Of a stretch of 50,950 nucleotides of DNA, positions 34,729 through 44,628 are shown one piece after another. The notes beneath the pieces were generated by a model. It searched no databases, was not told where the DNA came from, and saw nothing but the letters and a program-made list of their open reading frames with translations. The DNA is from Hyphomicrobiaceae bacterium (GTDB taxonomy: Bacteria > Pseudomonadota > Alphaproteobacteria > Rhizobiales > Hyphomicrobiaceae): the NCBI GenBank assembly GCA_008933705.1, contig WBUN01000035.1, positions 1 through 50,950 of the forward strand, written 5' to 3'. The translations under genes and the position numbers were made by a program. Within the stretch, counting starts at the first letter, position 1; every line of letters begins with the position of its first letter.

Positions 34729-35043
34729 ATGGCCAAGGACGTAGATCGCATGTCGTATAGGGAGCTCCAGGAGCTCAGCCTCAAGATCAAGAAAGCAATG
34801 GCAAATGTCCAGGAGCGCGAGCGCGCCCTGCTTCGTCAGAAGATGGAAGCGCTGGCCGCGGATGCGGGCTTCAAGCTGGGCGAGATCGTCGGTGGCCGGG
34901 GCGGAAAGGGCAGAACCGTCGCTGCAAAATATGCCAATCCGGACAATCCCACCGAGACGTGGACCGGCCGCGGCCGCAAGCCGAAATGGCTTGCAGCAAA
35001 GCTCAAGAGTGGCGATCGGATCGAGAAGAATTTGATCAAGTAG
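34729..35043 (+). CDS. H-NS/HvrA-family histone-like nucleoid protein
   Basis: This 104-residue DNA-binding protein has an N-terminal coiled coil (about residues 8-42, RELQELSLKIKKAMANVQ) for dimerisation. The conserved C-terminal minor-groove motif TWTGRGRKPKWL follows NPDNPTE. Such proteins silence AT-rich and acquired DNA. The ATG at 34729 follows AAAGGGAATG. The AT-richer upstream gap could permit autoregulation. Confidence 0.93.
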   Translation: MAKDVDRMSYRELQELSLKIKKAMANVQERERALLRQKMEALAADAGFKLGEIVGGRGGKGRTVAAKYANPDNPTETWTGRGRKPKWLAAKLKSGDRIEKNLIK

Positions 35044-35052
35044 GCAATTATC

Positions 35053-35089
35053 TATCGGAGCGGGCGCCGGCAAAGGCGCCGCTCCGATA
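35053..35089. terminator. Candidate terminator hairpin between H-NS-like and doxX genes
   Basis: TATCGGAGC (35053-35061) pairs with GCTCCGATA (35081-35089), extended by GGCGCC on both sides with one bulged G. It lies 10 nt after the H-NS-like stop and between convergent genes. No clear T-run follows, so it may work in either direction with moderate strength. Confidence 0.6.
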
Positions 35090-35172
35090 TCCACCTGGCT
35101 ATTTGTTTAGCGTGCTCTTTCTGCAATCTGCGGCAAGTTTTTCAATCGCAGATCGCAGCGCTTGGTTTCGGG

Positions 35173-35565
35173 TCAACTTCCTCTGCGTCCATCGACCGAC
35201 CACGCTCCGGCGCCGCCCGCCGCCAGCGCCAGGAAGCCGCCGGCAATCGCCAGGTTCTTCATGAATTGAATGGTCTGCATCCGGTCGCCGAAGTTCATAT
35301 GGAAGAAGACGGCAGTCAAGACTGTGAACACGGCCAAGCCGATGGCCGCAAGCCTCGTCTGCCAGCCGATGACGATCAGGATGCCGCCCAGCAATTCGAC
35401 CGCTATGACGAGCGGCAGAAGCGTGCCCGGTACGCCGGCTTTGCCCATATATATCGCGGTCGCGTCGTAGCCGCCGATCTTTCCCCAGCCCGACTGAATG
35501 AAAATGGCAGCGAGCAATAGCCGGCCGACAAGTGCGAGCAAGTTGCTGAAAGCACTTCCCTGCAT
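35173..35565 (-). CDS. DoxX family membrane protein
   Basis: This 130-residue inner-membrane protein has four helices. The segment LLLAAIFIQSGWGKIGGY at the N-terminus, then VELLGGILIVIGWQTRLA and FHMNFGDRMQTIQFMKNLAI, is the DoxX pattern. Some family members take part in thiosulfate:quinone oxidation or redox stress; the role here is unknown. GGGGAGAAA precedes the ATG at 35565. Confidence 0.92.
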   Translation of the reverse strand: MQGSAFSNLLALVGRLLLAAIFIQSGWGKIGGYDATAIYMGKAGVPGTLLPLVIAVELLGGILIVIGWQTRLAAIGLAVFTVLTAVFFHMNFGDRMQTIQFMKNLAIAGGFLALAAGGAGAWSVDGRRGS

Positions 35566-35685
35566 TGGGTTTCTCCCCGGTTGGTCCATATTGGAGCGCG
35601 CAAATGGTCTTTGCACGGACACACCCACGCGTCATCGACATTAGCACAACATGCATCTGCATGCAGTTGGCCGGGCTCTGGCCGT

Positions 35686-38600
35686 CTAGTGTGCCGCTTC
35701 CCAGTTGTCGGCCGCCTTGGCATCGACATGGATGGGCACCTTCAGGCGCACAGCCGGCTCAGCGGCCTTCTCCATGACATGCGTCACTGTCTTCAGGGCC
35801 TTCTCGACCTCGCCCTCCTTGGCTTCGAGCACGAGTTCGTCATGAACCTGAAGGAGCATGCGCGTCGAATTGAGGCGTGCATGCTGCAGTGCACCGGGCA
35901 TGCGGATCATGGCGCGCCGGATGATGTCGGCGGCCGAGCCCTGGATCGGTGCATTGATCGCGGCCCGCTCCAGAAAGCCGCGCATCGACGGGTTCTTCGT
36001 GTTGATTTCCGGATAATGCACACGCCTGCCGAAGATCGTCTCGACGAAGCCCTGCTCCCGGGCACGCTTCTTCGTTGACTCCATGTAATCGCGAATGCCG
36101 GGAAAGCGCTTGAAGTAGGTGGCGATGTACTCGCCGGCCTCCTGCTTGGGAATGCCGAGTTGGGCGGCCAGACCGAAAGACGAGATGCCGTAGATGATGC
36201 CGAAGTTGATGGCCTTGGCGCGGCGCCGCACCTCGGGCGGCATGCCCTTGATAGGCACGCCGAACATCTCCGAGGCCGTCATGGCGTGAATGTCGAGCCC
36301 CTCGTCGAAGGCACGTTTCAATTGCGGGATCTCGGCAATGTGGGCCAGCACGCGCAGCTCGATCTGGCTGTAGTCTGCCGAGATCAGTTTGTGGCCCTTC
36401 TCGGCGATGAACGCGGTGCGGATCTCGCGGCCTTCCTTGGTGCGGATCGGAATGTTCTGCAGGTTGGGGTCCGTCGAGGCCAGCCTGCCGGTGGTGGTGG
36501 AGGCGAGTGCGTAGGAGGTGTGAATTCGTCCCGTCTCGGGGTTTATGTGCTGCGGCAGCGAGTCGGTATAGGTTGACTTCAGCTTGGCAAGCTGCCGCCA
36601 CTCCAGCATGACGTTGATCAGCTTGCGGGCGTGCTCCGGCAGGTCCTCGCGCGCCGCCAGATCGTCGAGCAGGCCCGCCCGCGTCTCCCACTGGCCGGTC
36701 TTCGTCTTCTTGCCGCCCGGCAGCTTCAGATTGTCAAACAGGAATTCACCGAGCTGCTTGGGCGAGCCGATGTTGAACTTGTGCCCCGCCAGCTCGTAGA
36801 TCTCCTCCTCGAGCTGGGCGATGCGCTGCGCGAACGTCGAGGTGAGGCGGGTAAGGATATGCTTGTCGACCTTGACGCCCGTCCGCTCCATGTCGGCCAG
36901 GATCTGAACCATCGGCCGTTCGAGGGTTTCGTAGACGGTCGTCATGTGCTCCGCTATGAGGCGCGGCTTCAGCACCATCCACAGCCGCAGCGTCACGTCC
37001 GCATCCTCGGCCGCGTATTCCGTCGCCTTGTCGATCGGCACCTCGGCGAACGTCTTCTCCGACTTCTTGCCCGGGGCGTGCTCGATGACCTGGCTGAAGG
37101 GGATGCACGTGTGGCGCAGATGGCGCTCGGCAAGAATGTCCATACCGTGGTTGCCGCGGCCGCCATCGAGCGCGTAGGAAAGCAGCAGGGTATCGTCCAG
37201 CGGCGCAAGCGCTATGCCGTAGCGCGACATCACGAGACTGTCGTACTTGAGATTCTGCCCGATCTTGAGAATCGAGGAATCCTCGAGAACGGGCTTCAGA
37301 AGCGAGATCGCCTGGGCAAGCGGCGCCTGCTTCAATCCGCCGTCCCCGAAGTCGAATCCGCTGCCGGCCCGGTGCCCGAGCGGCACATAGCAGGCCTTGC
37401 CCGGCGCCACCGCCAGCGAGATGCCGACTAGATCGGCGCGCATCGGATCGAGGCTGGTGGTTTCGATATCGAAGGCGAAGCGTCCGGCGGCGCGGGCTTG
37501 CGCGAGCCAGCTCTCCAGATGCGCAAGGTCGGTCACCGTCTCGTACTTGGTGCGATCGATCTTCTCGGTAGCGTCCTTGGCCGCCGCAGCCACTGCCGCC
37601 TGCGGCGTTGCCACGGATGCAGGCACGGCCTTACTTACCGGCTGCGCGGGGACGCCTGGGGCGGCTGCGCCGTCGGCGCGCCGGACGCTGGCACCGACCG
37701 ATCGCTCCAGCGGCGGCGGCGCCTCCTTTCCGAGGCCCTCTGCGATGCGCTTGGTGAGCGTGTTGAATTCCATCTCGCGCAGGAAGCCGAGCAGGGCGTC
37801 GGCTTGCAGCTCCTGCACGCCGAACCGCTCGACCGGAACCGCAACGGGCACGTCGTCCTTGAGCCGCACCAGGTCCTGGGACAAGCGCGCCTGCGGGGCA
37901 TACTCCGTCAGCTTCTCACGCCGCTTGGGCTGCTTGATCTCGCCGGCGCGGGCGAGCAGGGTCTCAAGATCGCCGTACTCGTTGATCAGCTCGGCCGCGG
38001 TCTTGACCCCAATACCCGGCACACCCGGCACATTGTCGGTCGAATCGCCGGCAAGCGCCTGCACATCCACGACCTTGTCGGGTGTCACCCCGAACCTCTC
38101 GCGCACCTCGTCAGGGCCGATGGTGCGGTTCTTCATGGTGTCGAGCATCGTCACGCCCGGCCGGATGAGCTGCATGAGGTCCTTGTCGGATGAGACGATC
38201 GTCACGTCGCCTCCTGCCTCGATCACATGCTTGGCGTAGGTGGCAATGAGGTCGTCCGCCTCGTAGCCGTCGTGCTCGACGCAGGCGACGTTGAATGCCC
38301 GAACGGCGTCGCGGATCAGGGAGAATTGCGGCACGAGCTCCTCGGGGGGCGGCGGCCGGTGCGCCTTGTACTCCTTGTAGATCTCGTTGCGGAACGTCTC
38401 CCGCCCTGCGTCGAAGATCACGGCGAGGTGCGTCGGCCCGCTCGACCTGTGTGCATCCTGCAACAGCTTCCACAGCATGGCGCTGAAGCCGTGCACGGCG
38501 CCCACGGGCAAGCCATCCGAAGGACGCGTCAGCGGCGGCAGGGCGTGGAAGGCGCGGAAGATGTAGCCGGAGCCGTCGATGAGATAGACGTGGCAGCCCT

Positions 38601-38688
38601 TGGTAACCGGCACCGCCTCACCCTCGGGCACGGTACAGGCGGAAGCCGCTTCGCGGCGCTTCTCAGATTTGGCGGGTTTGGTGCTCAT
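35686..38688 (-). CDS. polA: DNA polymerase I
   Basis: This 1000-residue polymerase carries out gap filling, Okazaki fragment maturation and repair. All three domains are intact: a 5'-nuclease (YLIDGSGYIFRAFHALPPL at ~34 and DGYEADDLIATYA), a 3'-5' proofreading exonuclease (FAFDIETTSLDP near 405), and a family A polymerase with motif A DYSQIELRVLAHI (~765), motif B RRAKAINFGIIYG (~824) and motif C QVHDELVLEA (~945). An Ala/Pro-rich linker (~325-385) joins the nuclease and exonuclease domains. It is longer than E. coli PolA (928) mainly because of this linker and an N-terminal tail. Monocistronic; ends 120 nt downstream of the start of doxX on the same strand. Confidence 0.97.
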   Translation of the reverse strand: MSTKPAKSEKRREAASACTVPEGEAVPVTKGCHVYLIDGSGYIFRAFHALPPLTRPSDGLPVGAVHGFSAMLWKLLQDAHRSSGPTHLAVIFDAGRETFRNEIYKEYKAHRPPPPEELVPQFSLIRDAVRAFNVACVEHDGYEADDLIATYAKHVIEAGGDVTIVSSDKDLMQLIRPGVTMLDTMKNRTIGPDEVRERFGVTPDKVVDVQALAGDSTDNVPGVPGIGVKTAAELINEYGDLETLLARAGEIKQPKRREKLTEYAPQARLSQDLVRLKDDVPVAVPVERFGVQELQADALLGFLREMEFNTLTKRIAEGLGKEAPPPLERSVGASVRRADGAAAPGVPAQPVSKAVPASVATPQAAVAAAAKDATEKIDRTKYETVTDLAHLESWLAQARAAGRFAFDIETTSLDPMRADLVGISLAVAPGKACYVPLGHRAGSGFDFGDGGLKQAPLAQAISLLKPVLEDSSILKIGQNLKYDSLVMSRYGIALAPLDDTLLLSYALDGGRGNHGMDILAERHLRHTCIPFSQVIEHAPGKKSEKTFAEVPIDKATEYAAEDADVTLRLWMVLKPRLIAEHMTTVYETLERPMVQILADMERTGVKVDKHILTRLTSTFAQRIAQLEEEIYELAGHKFNIGSPKQLGEFLFDNLKLPGGKKTKTGQWETRAGLLDDLAAREDLPEHARKLINVMLEWRQLAKLKSTYTDSLPQHINPETGRIHTSYALASTTTGRLASTDPNLQNIPIRTKEGREIRTAFIAEKGHKLISADYSQIELRVLAHIAEIPQLKRAFDEGLDIHAMTASEMFGVPIKGMPPEVRRRAKAINFGIIYGISSFGLAAQLGIPKQEAGEYIATYFKRFPGIRDYMESTKKRAREQGFVETIFGRRVHYPEINTKNPSMRGFLERAAINAPIQGSAADIIRRAMIRMPGALQHARLNSTRMLLQVHDELVLEAKEGEVEKALKTVTHVMEKAAEPAVRLKVPIHVDAKAADNWEAAH

Positions 38689-38755
38689 GGGCGCGCACTA
38701 TAGGACGGCAGCCAAGGCCGGTCAGCCCGGTTCGCACTGAAACCGAGGCCCACCC

Positions 38756-39232
38756 TCACGGGCGGCGCGCATCCGCGATGCTGTCGGTGGAGGAAAAGTA
38801 CGGCTTGATGTCGATCAGCGGCGTGCCGTCGAGGCAATCGACGCTGCGCACCGTCAGGGTCGTCCCCTCGATGCTCAGCAGCTCGACCACGGCCAGCGCG
38901 ATCGGATTGGGACGCACTGGCGAGCGCAGGGCAAAAGTCCCCCGCGGGACCCCGAGATGAGCCGGCACTTGGGCGATGAGATCGCGCCGCGCCTGGTCCA
39001 TCCAATAGAGCAGGAAGGCATGGCTGTAGAGCTCGAGCCCCTTGAGGCCCGCGGCGAAGCGCGGATCGATCTCGACCCTGCCGACGGCGGTCGACTGGGC
39101 CGTGCTCTTGGGGCACTCCTCGCGCGACTTGAAGGGCGTGCGGATGCGGCCGATGAAATACACGCCCGCATCGAAGGAGTCCGGCAGGGAGATCTCGACC
39201 TCGCCGGGGCGCACAGCGTTCCAGTTGCTCAT
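38756..39232 (-). CDS. TrmO-like tRNA t6A37 N6-methyltransferase
   Basis: This 158-residue SAM-dependent protein has the TsaA/TrmO beta-barrel fold. TrmO methylates N6-threonylcarbamoyladenosine at position 37 of certain tRNAs. Signature segments are SPVRPNPIALAVVELL and DCLDGTPLIDIKPYF. The ATG at 39232 is preferred; the TTG before it could add one residue. E. coli TrmO is longer (about 235 residues) with an extra C-terminal domain, absent here, as in many alphaproteobacteria. It is divergent from tRNA-Arg. Confidence 0.88.
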   Translation of the reverse strand: MSNWNAVRPGEVEISLPDSFDAGVYFIGRIRTPFKSREECPKSTAQSTAVGRVEIDPRFAAGLKGLELYSHAFLLYWMDQARRDLIAQVPAHLGVPRGTFALRSPVRPNPIALAVVELLSIEGTTLTVRSVDCLDGTPLIDIKPYFSSTDSIADARRP

Positions 39233-39341
39233 CAAATGCCTCTCTTCCGGCTCCGGTGGCCTTGCTCGGCGCGGACGCGGCTGGCAGAGCTTTGAGACGT
39301 TTGCGGGCTCAGGTCAAATGGGGTATCAAGCCCGTCTGGAA

Positions 39342-39418
39342 GCACCCGTAGCTCAGCTGGATAGAGTGCTGCCCTCCGAAGGCAGAGGTCACAGGTTCGA
39401 ATCCTGTCGGGTGCGCCA
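39342..39418 (+). tRNA. tRNA-Arg (anticodon CCG)
   Basis: This is a 77-nt tRNA with encoded CCA. Acceptor stem GCACCCG/CGGGTGC, D-arm AGCTCAGCTGGATAGAG, anticodon stem CTGCC/GGCAG with loop CTCCGAA (anticodon CCG), T-arm CAGGTTCGAATCCTG. Its last 30 nt double as the 3' end of a serine recombinase gene on the other strand, which marks it as a likely integration site. Confidence 0.97.
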
Positions 39419-41065
39419 TTTGCGAACAAAACTGCGAACCCCGGGCACGGGGCCGCCATTCGCCAGAACCGCCTGCTCAAGCACATCCTTGCGGCCAACG
39501 ATGCGGATCTCGCAATCGTCTACCTCCACGCGGTCGACAATGGAGCCGAGGTAAGCCTTGCGGAAGGATACCTCGCCGCCCGTCAGCTTCTCGCGCATCA
39601 TCTGGCCGAAGCGCTCTACCACGATCGGGCGGATATCGACGGCTAACCGAAGCCCCGACTTGGCCCGATCGAGAGCAGCCTGCGCACGGTCCCGATCGGC
39701 CTTGACGGCGGTTATGCGGCCCTTGAGGATCTCATCCATGTCTGTAGCGCCATCTTCGACGAGCTTGTAGAGCCGCCGCAGGCGCCCGTTGGCTTCATGC
39801 GCCTCTTTCTCCAGGATGCCGAGACGCTCATCCACGGCAGCCGCCTTTGCCGCCCGCCGGCTGGCAAGCGAGGCTAGCATCGCCGTCAGGCGCTCGGGCT
39901 TGAGCAATCGGTCCGCCAGATGGGTGGTGACGAGCGTATCGAGCTTGTCCATACGGATCGACCGACCCCTGCATGCCGTCTGGCCCTGCCGGGCACAAGT
40001 CGAACAGGCGTAGTAGCGGTGCACCTTGCCGGTCTTCGACGTGCCCGTTCTGAGCGTCATCGCCCCGCGGCAGCTGGCGCAGACGGCAAGGCCCGTCAGC
40101 AGGATTGGGCCCGTGACCACGCGCGGCGCCGTGATCCGCGGGTTGCGCGCCTTGAGCTGGCACTGCACCTGCTCGAACACCTGCGGCTCGATGATCGCGG
40201 GAACCTCCGCGAACACCTGCTCGGTTTCGCTCTTGCGCCGACGGCTGCGTGCCTCTGCTCGATTGAACCGCATGCGCCCGGCATAAACGGGATGGCTCAG
40301 CAAGGCATGGATAGGCCCAAGACCCCAGGTAGCGCCGGCGCGGGTGCGATAGCCATGCGCGTTGAGCCACACGGCGATGGCCTTGACGCCCATCGGTCCC
40401 GAGCCGTTGTCGCCCGCCAGGAACAGCCGGAAGATCAAACATACCGTCTCGGCCTCAACTGGATCGATCGCAAGCTTCTTCTTGATGCGGCTCCCGCGCC
40501 GCTCGACTTCGACCGCCTTGTAGCCGAATGGCGGCCGAGCTCCGTTCCAAAAGCCCTGTCGGGCATTCTCCTTCATGGAGCGCAGCACGTGCTTGGCGTT
40601 CTCCTTGGACTGGTATTCATCGAAGAGAGCAATCACCTGCCGCATCATCACCTGGGCTGGGTCATCGCCCAGCTCTTGCGTGATCGACACCAGCTTGACG
40701 CCATGCTTGGCGAGCTTGCGAACGTAGAACTCGAGGCCGAAGGCATCGCGGAAAAAGCGCGAGAACGAGTGCACGACGATCACGTCGAACGCGTTCTCGC
40801 CATCGCAGGCACGCTCGATCATCTTCTGAAACTCGGGCCGCTTGTCATCGGTCGCCGAGGTGCCGTCGATGTATTCAGCAACGACTGTCCAACTGCGCCG
40901 CGCGGCCCAAGCTTGCGTCTGGGCCCTCTGGTCAGGGATCGACAGCTCATGCTCAACTTGCCGGCCCGTCGAAACGCGGAGGTAGATAGCCACCCTCGGT
41001 GCCGAAGCCGGGACGCCCTTCTCAGTCGTGTGTGCCGATCCAAGCCGTATTCCAGGACTGGTCAT
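39389..41065 (-). CDS. Large serine recombinase (site-specific integrase)
   Basis: This 558-residue recombinase has an N-terminal resolvase catalytic domain ([12 protein letters not shown] with the nucleophilic Ser; arginines in [14 protein letters not shown]), a recombinase domain ([15 protein letters not shown]), a zinc ribbon (CASCRGAM ... [15 protein letters not shown]) and a C-terminal coiled coil. It inserts or excises DNA at an attachment site. The ATG at 41065 has GGGAG upstream. The final nine codons (WRTRQDSNL and stop) are the complement of the tRNA-Arg 3' end including CCA. The natural C-terminus thus depends on the integration junction and may change on excision. Confidence 0.92.
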   Translation of the reverse strand: MTSPGIRLGSAHTTEKGVPASAPRVAIYLRVSTGRQVEHELSIPDQRAQTQAWAARRSWTVVAEYIDGTSATDDKRPEFQKMIERACDGENAFDVIVVHSFSRFFRDAFGLEFYVRKLAKHGVKLVSITQELGDDPAQVMMRQVIALFDEYQSKENAKHVLRSMKENARQGFWNGARPPFGYKAVEVERRGSRIKKKLAIDPVEAETVCLIFRLFLAGDNGSGPMGVKAIAVWLNAHGYRTRAGATWGLGPIHALLSHPVYAGRMRFNRAEARSRRRKSETEQVFAEVPAIIEPQVFEQVQCQLKARNPRITAPRVVTGPILLTGLAVCASCRGAMTLRTGTSKTGKVHRYYACSTCARQGQTACRGRSIRMDKLDTLVTTHLADRLLKPERLTAMLASLASRRAAKAAAVDERLGILEKEAHEANGRLRRLYKLVEDGATDMDEILKGRITAVKADRDRAQAALDRAKSGLRLAVDIRPIVVERFGQMMREKLTGGEVSFRKAYLGSIVDRVEVDDCEIRIVGRKDVLEQAVLANGGPVPGVRSFVRKWRTRQDSNL

Positions 41066-41264
41066 GCCGCGATACTCCCTCAACCCGGGACGCTTCTCCA
41101 GCTCATCGCCGTCCACAGAGCCAGGTCGGATGCACCGCCCCAGCGTCTGACATTTGCCCCCCGCCGGTAGAGCTCCAGTTTGAACCTTTCGGCCGTCAGG
41201 ACAAGACTCTTTGCAACGAGTCACCTAGCGTGGCGGCGCGGTCCTGCTTAAAGACCATCGGCTC

Positions 41265-41807
41265 ATGGAACGCGGTGCGCATAGCCGACAGCTTCGACCC
41301 CGGCCCTCGGTCTCAAACCCGCGGCATCACCTGCTTTCGGCCGTGCTTGCTTTCGCACGCGCAGCGCGCTCATTGGCCGGTGTCCGTAGGATCGCTCTGC
41401 TCGGGTCGCTGGCGACCCCCAAGCCCGTGCCGAAGGACGCCGATGTCCTCGTCACTATAGACGCCGATATCAACCTTGATTCTCTCGCCGGCATTGGCCG
41501 GCGCCTCAAGGGCTCGGCGCAAATGATCAACTTGGGTGCCGACATTTTCCTTGCCGACGAAGCGGACCGCTATATTGGACGGATCTGCCACTACCGCGAT
41601 TGCCGCCTACGCGTGGCCTGCCGAGCGCTCAGCTGCGGCCTGCGCCAGCACCTGAACGACGATCTCCAGATCGTGACCCTGAGCCCCACGCTCGTCAGCG
41701 AGCCACCCATCGACCTGTGGCCGCGCATTGTCGCGCGCTGCACGGTGCCGCTGGACACGCAAGAGCTTCTGTTGGCGAAGTTGAAGAAGGAATCCCACCA
41801 GATCTGA
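41265..41807 (+). CDS. Nucleotidyltransferase-fold protein
   Basis: This 180-residue protein has a minimal nucleotidyltransferase motif: GSLATPKPVPKDADVLVTI (G-S followed by a D-x-D). ADIFLADEADRYIGRICHYRDC and a cysteine-bearing SCGLRQH segment follow, and match a small alphaproteobacterial family that I recall but cannot name. Possible roles are antitoxin-like or antibiotic-type nucleotidyl transfer; the product is unknown. The start is uncertain, the ATG at 41265 being the first good one. Located just beyond the recombinase in the putative island. Confidence 0.75.
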   Translation: MERGAHSRQLRPRPSVSNPRHHLLSAVLAFARAARSLAGVRRIALLGSLATPKPVPKDADVLVTIDADINLDSLAGIGRRLKGSAQMINLGADIFLADEADRYIGRICHYRDCRLRVACRALSCGLRQHLNDDLQIVTLSPTLVSEPPIDLWPRIVARCTVPLDTQELLLAKLKKESHQI

Positions 41808-41930
41808 AGATTCGAGTGCCTACGCGGGATAGCGCGTCCGCTTCGCCGTAAGCAGCGGGCGCGAGAGATGCGGCACATCGATATGCTGTCCGCTGCCCTT
41901 CGTTGCAGCCTTCCTTCAGTCGGAGGAAGC

Positions 41931-43763
41931 TCACGAAAAGCCGGCTTTCCTCAGCCCTCCCAGGAAGTGGTCCGCATCGGTCTTGTTCTTGAAAGGGAAG
42001 ACCTTGGCGATGGCCGCAAGGCTGAAGTTCGGGTTGAGCATCAGGACCTGCTCGACTTCCCATTTGGCGTCCTCGATGCGTCCAGCATGGGCCAGGGCAG
42101 CCGCCAGCCAGACGTGCAGGCGCTCCGCGCCCGGGTTCTTAGCTATGCCAGCCTGGAAGGCCTTGATGGCGTCGTCGTATCTGTGAAGGACAAAATAGGC
42201 TTGGCCGAGGTGGAAATTGAAGTTGAAGGGATAGTGCGGGTTGAGGCGCATTGCCTTCCTCACCGGTTCAATGCTCTCCTCGGGGCGCCCGGTGTAGTAG
42301 AGCAACGACGCAACCAGCACATGTCCATTGGCATAGTTGGGGTCGAGCGCGATGGCCTTCTGCGCCTCCACCAGCGCTTTGATGTATTCCCCCTGTTCGC
42401 GGTACGCCATGCCCGTCACGAAATATGTCATGGGAATGTCCTTGTTGATCGAGATGGCCTTCTGTGCGTTTGCCAAGGCCTTCTGCAGCGAGGAGGCCCT
42501 GTCCTTGCTCCACCCATTCATGGCCTCGAAGACGTAGGTCCAGCCGAGCATGGCGTGAGCAAGCGCAAAATCACGGTCGTACTGGAGCGCCTGTTCAAAC
42601 AGGGCGCGGGCTTTCTCATTCTCGCTCTTATTCGAGTATGCATAGAAGTGCTGCCGGCCGGCCAGAAATGCGTCGTAGGCCTCCGGGCTGCGCGTCGTCG
42701 GCAACCCCGGGGCATCAACTGCGTGTTGGCTGCGCGGCGCGATGTGCTCGATCAGCGAGTCGACGATCCTGCGGGCAATATTGTCGTTCAGCTCGACGCC
42801 GTCGAACTGCTCAGCCCACACGTGCTGGCCCTTTGCCGTATCGATGAGCCGCGCGTTGATGCGCAGGCCGGTGCCGCCGCGATGTATGGTGCCGCGCAGC
42901 ACGTAGCGCACGTCGAGCCGCGCACCGAGGTTGGTATCCGAAACCTCCTGGCCCTTGTAGATGAACGCTGCTTCGCGGGAGATCACGAGCAGGTCGGAGC
43001 GCATCGCCAGGGCCGTAGTGAGGTCGTCAGTCAGCCCGTCGGCGAGGTAGTCGCCCTTTGCCGGCTCACCCAACAACCTGAACGGCAGCACGACGATCGA
43101 ACTCTTGGCGGTTGCCGGCGCCGCAGTGACGACCGCACGTTGCGGCATCGAGCGCAAGGCAATGCCGGCCGCCAGCAAGACGAGGAGCGCAACGAGCGCG
43201 GCGACGGAAGCATAGCCCGGCGCCGCGAGACGTTTGCGAACATGGCGCAGTAATGACGGGCGCTCGGCGCCAGGGCCCGCAGGTGCGGATGCCGGCAGCA
43301 GATCACCGGGCGGGGACGGTGCCATCTCCGAGGCGGCGACAGGAGCGCCCCTTTCCGGCAAAGGTTCGGCCGCCGGCAACTCTTCCGGCGTCCACAAATC
43401 GTCGAACGGTTCGGCCGCAGGCTGCGGCTCAGTGAGCAGGCGATAGCCGCGCTTTGAGATGGTCTCGATGAGTCGAGGCGACTTCGGGTCGTCGCCCAGG
43501 GCCTTGCGCAGCTTGAACATGGTCCCTGTCAGAGCATCGTAGCCGACGGTACGCCCCTCCCAGACGGCACTCTCGATCTCATCCCTGGTGATTACCTGGC
43601 CGGGGCGAGCGGCCAGGTAGCTCAGGACAGCGACGGCCTGTGGCTGCAGCTTCACCACCTGGCCACCGTTGCGCACGCGGCAACTGGCCGGGTCGATGTC
43701 GCAGTCACCAAGGCGGAACGGCCTGGCGGTGCCGACCAGGCGGGCAGAATTGGTTTCGGTCAT
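41931..43763 (-). CDS. OmpR/CadC-type winged-helix regulator with TPR domain
   Basis: This 610-residue membrane-associated regulator has an OmpR/PhoB-type winged helix (~16-110: DEIESAVWEGRTVGYDALTG ... ISKRGYRLL), a Pro-rich linker and one membrane helix near 190 (SVAALVALLVLLAAGIALR). A TolB-N-like region follows (SIVVLPFRLLG; GLTDDLTTALA), then several TPR motifs to the C-terminus. Family members resemble CadC and adenylate cyclase-associated regulators that sense a periplasmic condition. GGAGG lies just before the ATG at 43763. It is divergent from the cupin gene (166-bp shared promoter region), which is its likely target. Confidence 0.88.
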   Translation of the reverse strand: MTETNSARLVGTARPFRLGDCDIDPASCRVRNGGQVVKLQPQAVAVLSYLAARPGQVITRDEIESAVWEGRTVGYDALTGTMFKLRKALGDDPKSPRLIETISKRGYRLLTEPQPAAEPFDDLWTPEELPAAEPLPERGAPVAASEMAPSPPGDLLPASAPAGPGAERPSLLRHVRKRLAAPGYASVAALVALLVLLAAGIALRSMPQRAVVTAAPATAKSSIVVLPFRLLGEPAKGDYLADGLTDDLTTALAMRSDLLVISREAAFIYKGQEVSDTNLGARLDVRYVLRGTIHRGGTGLRINARLIDTAKGQHVWAEQFDGVELNDNIARRIVDSLIEHIAPRSQHAVDAPGLPTTRSPEAYDAFLAGRQHFYAYSNKSENEKARALFEQALQYDRDFALAHAMLGWTYVFEAMNGWSKDRASSLQKALANAQKAISINKDIPMTYFVTGMAYREQGEYIKALVEAQKAIALDPNYANGHVLVASLLYYTGRPEESIEPVRKAMRLNPHYPFNFNFHLGQAYFVLHRYDDAIKAFQAGIAKNPGAERLHVWLAAALAHAGRIEDAKWEVEQVLMLNPNFSLAAIAKVFPFKNKTDADHFLGGLRKAGFS

Positions 43764-43929
43764 GACGGCCTCCCTGGTTGCCCGGCCCTTCTGGACCCGT
43801 ATCTCATTGAAATGGCGACACAATATAAAGACCAGAAAGAAATCAGATCTTCACAATAACTCGCCCGCCGGAATTGGCTAGCGTCGCCTCGCGGCCCAGA
43901 ACGGGCCTGACTGTAGGAGGAGATTGAAA

Positions 43930-44424
43930 ATGCTTAGCCAGATCAAGGTCCTCGATAGAGGGAAGCCTGCCCTCTTGGCAGCGGCGGTTGCGGCCGTTGG
44001 CATCGCGATCTGCACCCTCCCGGCGTCGGCGCAGAATCTGCCCGCGGGGGCAGTCCTCGTCACGCCCGACAAGATGGCCTGGAAGTCGAACCCGAGGAAC
44101 CCCAGCCTGGAGGCGAGCGACCTGATCGGCGACTCGACGAAAGCAGGCCCCTACGTGCAGCGGGTGAAATTCCCGCCCAACAAAAAGGAACCGCCGCACA
44201 CCCATCCCGACGACCGGAACATCACCGTCATCTCGGGGACTTGGTACATCGGCTGGGGCGAGACGTGCGACGCGGCCAAGATGACCGCGCTGCCGCCCGG
44301 CAGCTTCTACTCGGAGCCCGCCAACGTTGCCCACTGCGTCGAGAGCAGGGCCGAGCCGGTCGTGATCGAGATCCGCGGCATCGGGCCCTCGGGAATCAAG
44401 AGGCTCGATGCTGCCAAGAAATAG
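43930..44424 (+). CDS. Secreted cupin-domain protein
   Basis: This 164-residue protein has a signal peptide (basic start, hydrophobic stretch to about residue 33, cleavage near ASAQ) and a small cupin barrel. The cupin motif 1 residues HTHPDDRNITVISG (H-x-H, E/D, G) and a later NVAHC histidine are seen. A periplasmic metal-dependent enzyme or binding protein is likely; substrate unknown. TAGGAGGAG precedes the ATG at 43930. It is divergent from the CadC-type regulator. Confidence 0.85.
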   Translation: MLSQIKVLDRGKPALLAAAVAAVGIAICTLPASAQNLPAGAVLVTPDKMAWKSNPRNPSLEASDLIGDSTKAGPYVQRVKFPPNKKEPPHTHPDDRNITVISGTWYIGWGETCDAAKMTALPPGSFYSEPANVAHCVESRAEPVVIEIRGIGPSGIKRLDAAKK

Positions 44425-44628
44425 GCGATACCGTCGACGCCGCGGTCAATGCTGGCACTTCGTTGTCCCGCCCGCGGGTTGAGAGCCCGACTCGCGGGCA
44501 GCCCCGGACAAAGACCGAGGCAGGGTCGAGGCCCTCGTCACTACAGCGCACCCGACGGAAGCGGCTGGCTTCGCTTCCGGCCTTGAAGAGACCTGACCAA
44601 CACGTGTGTGACGAATAGGAGATGCGTC

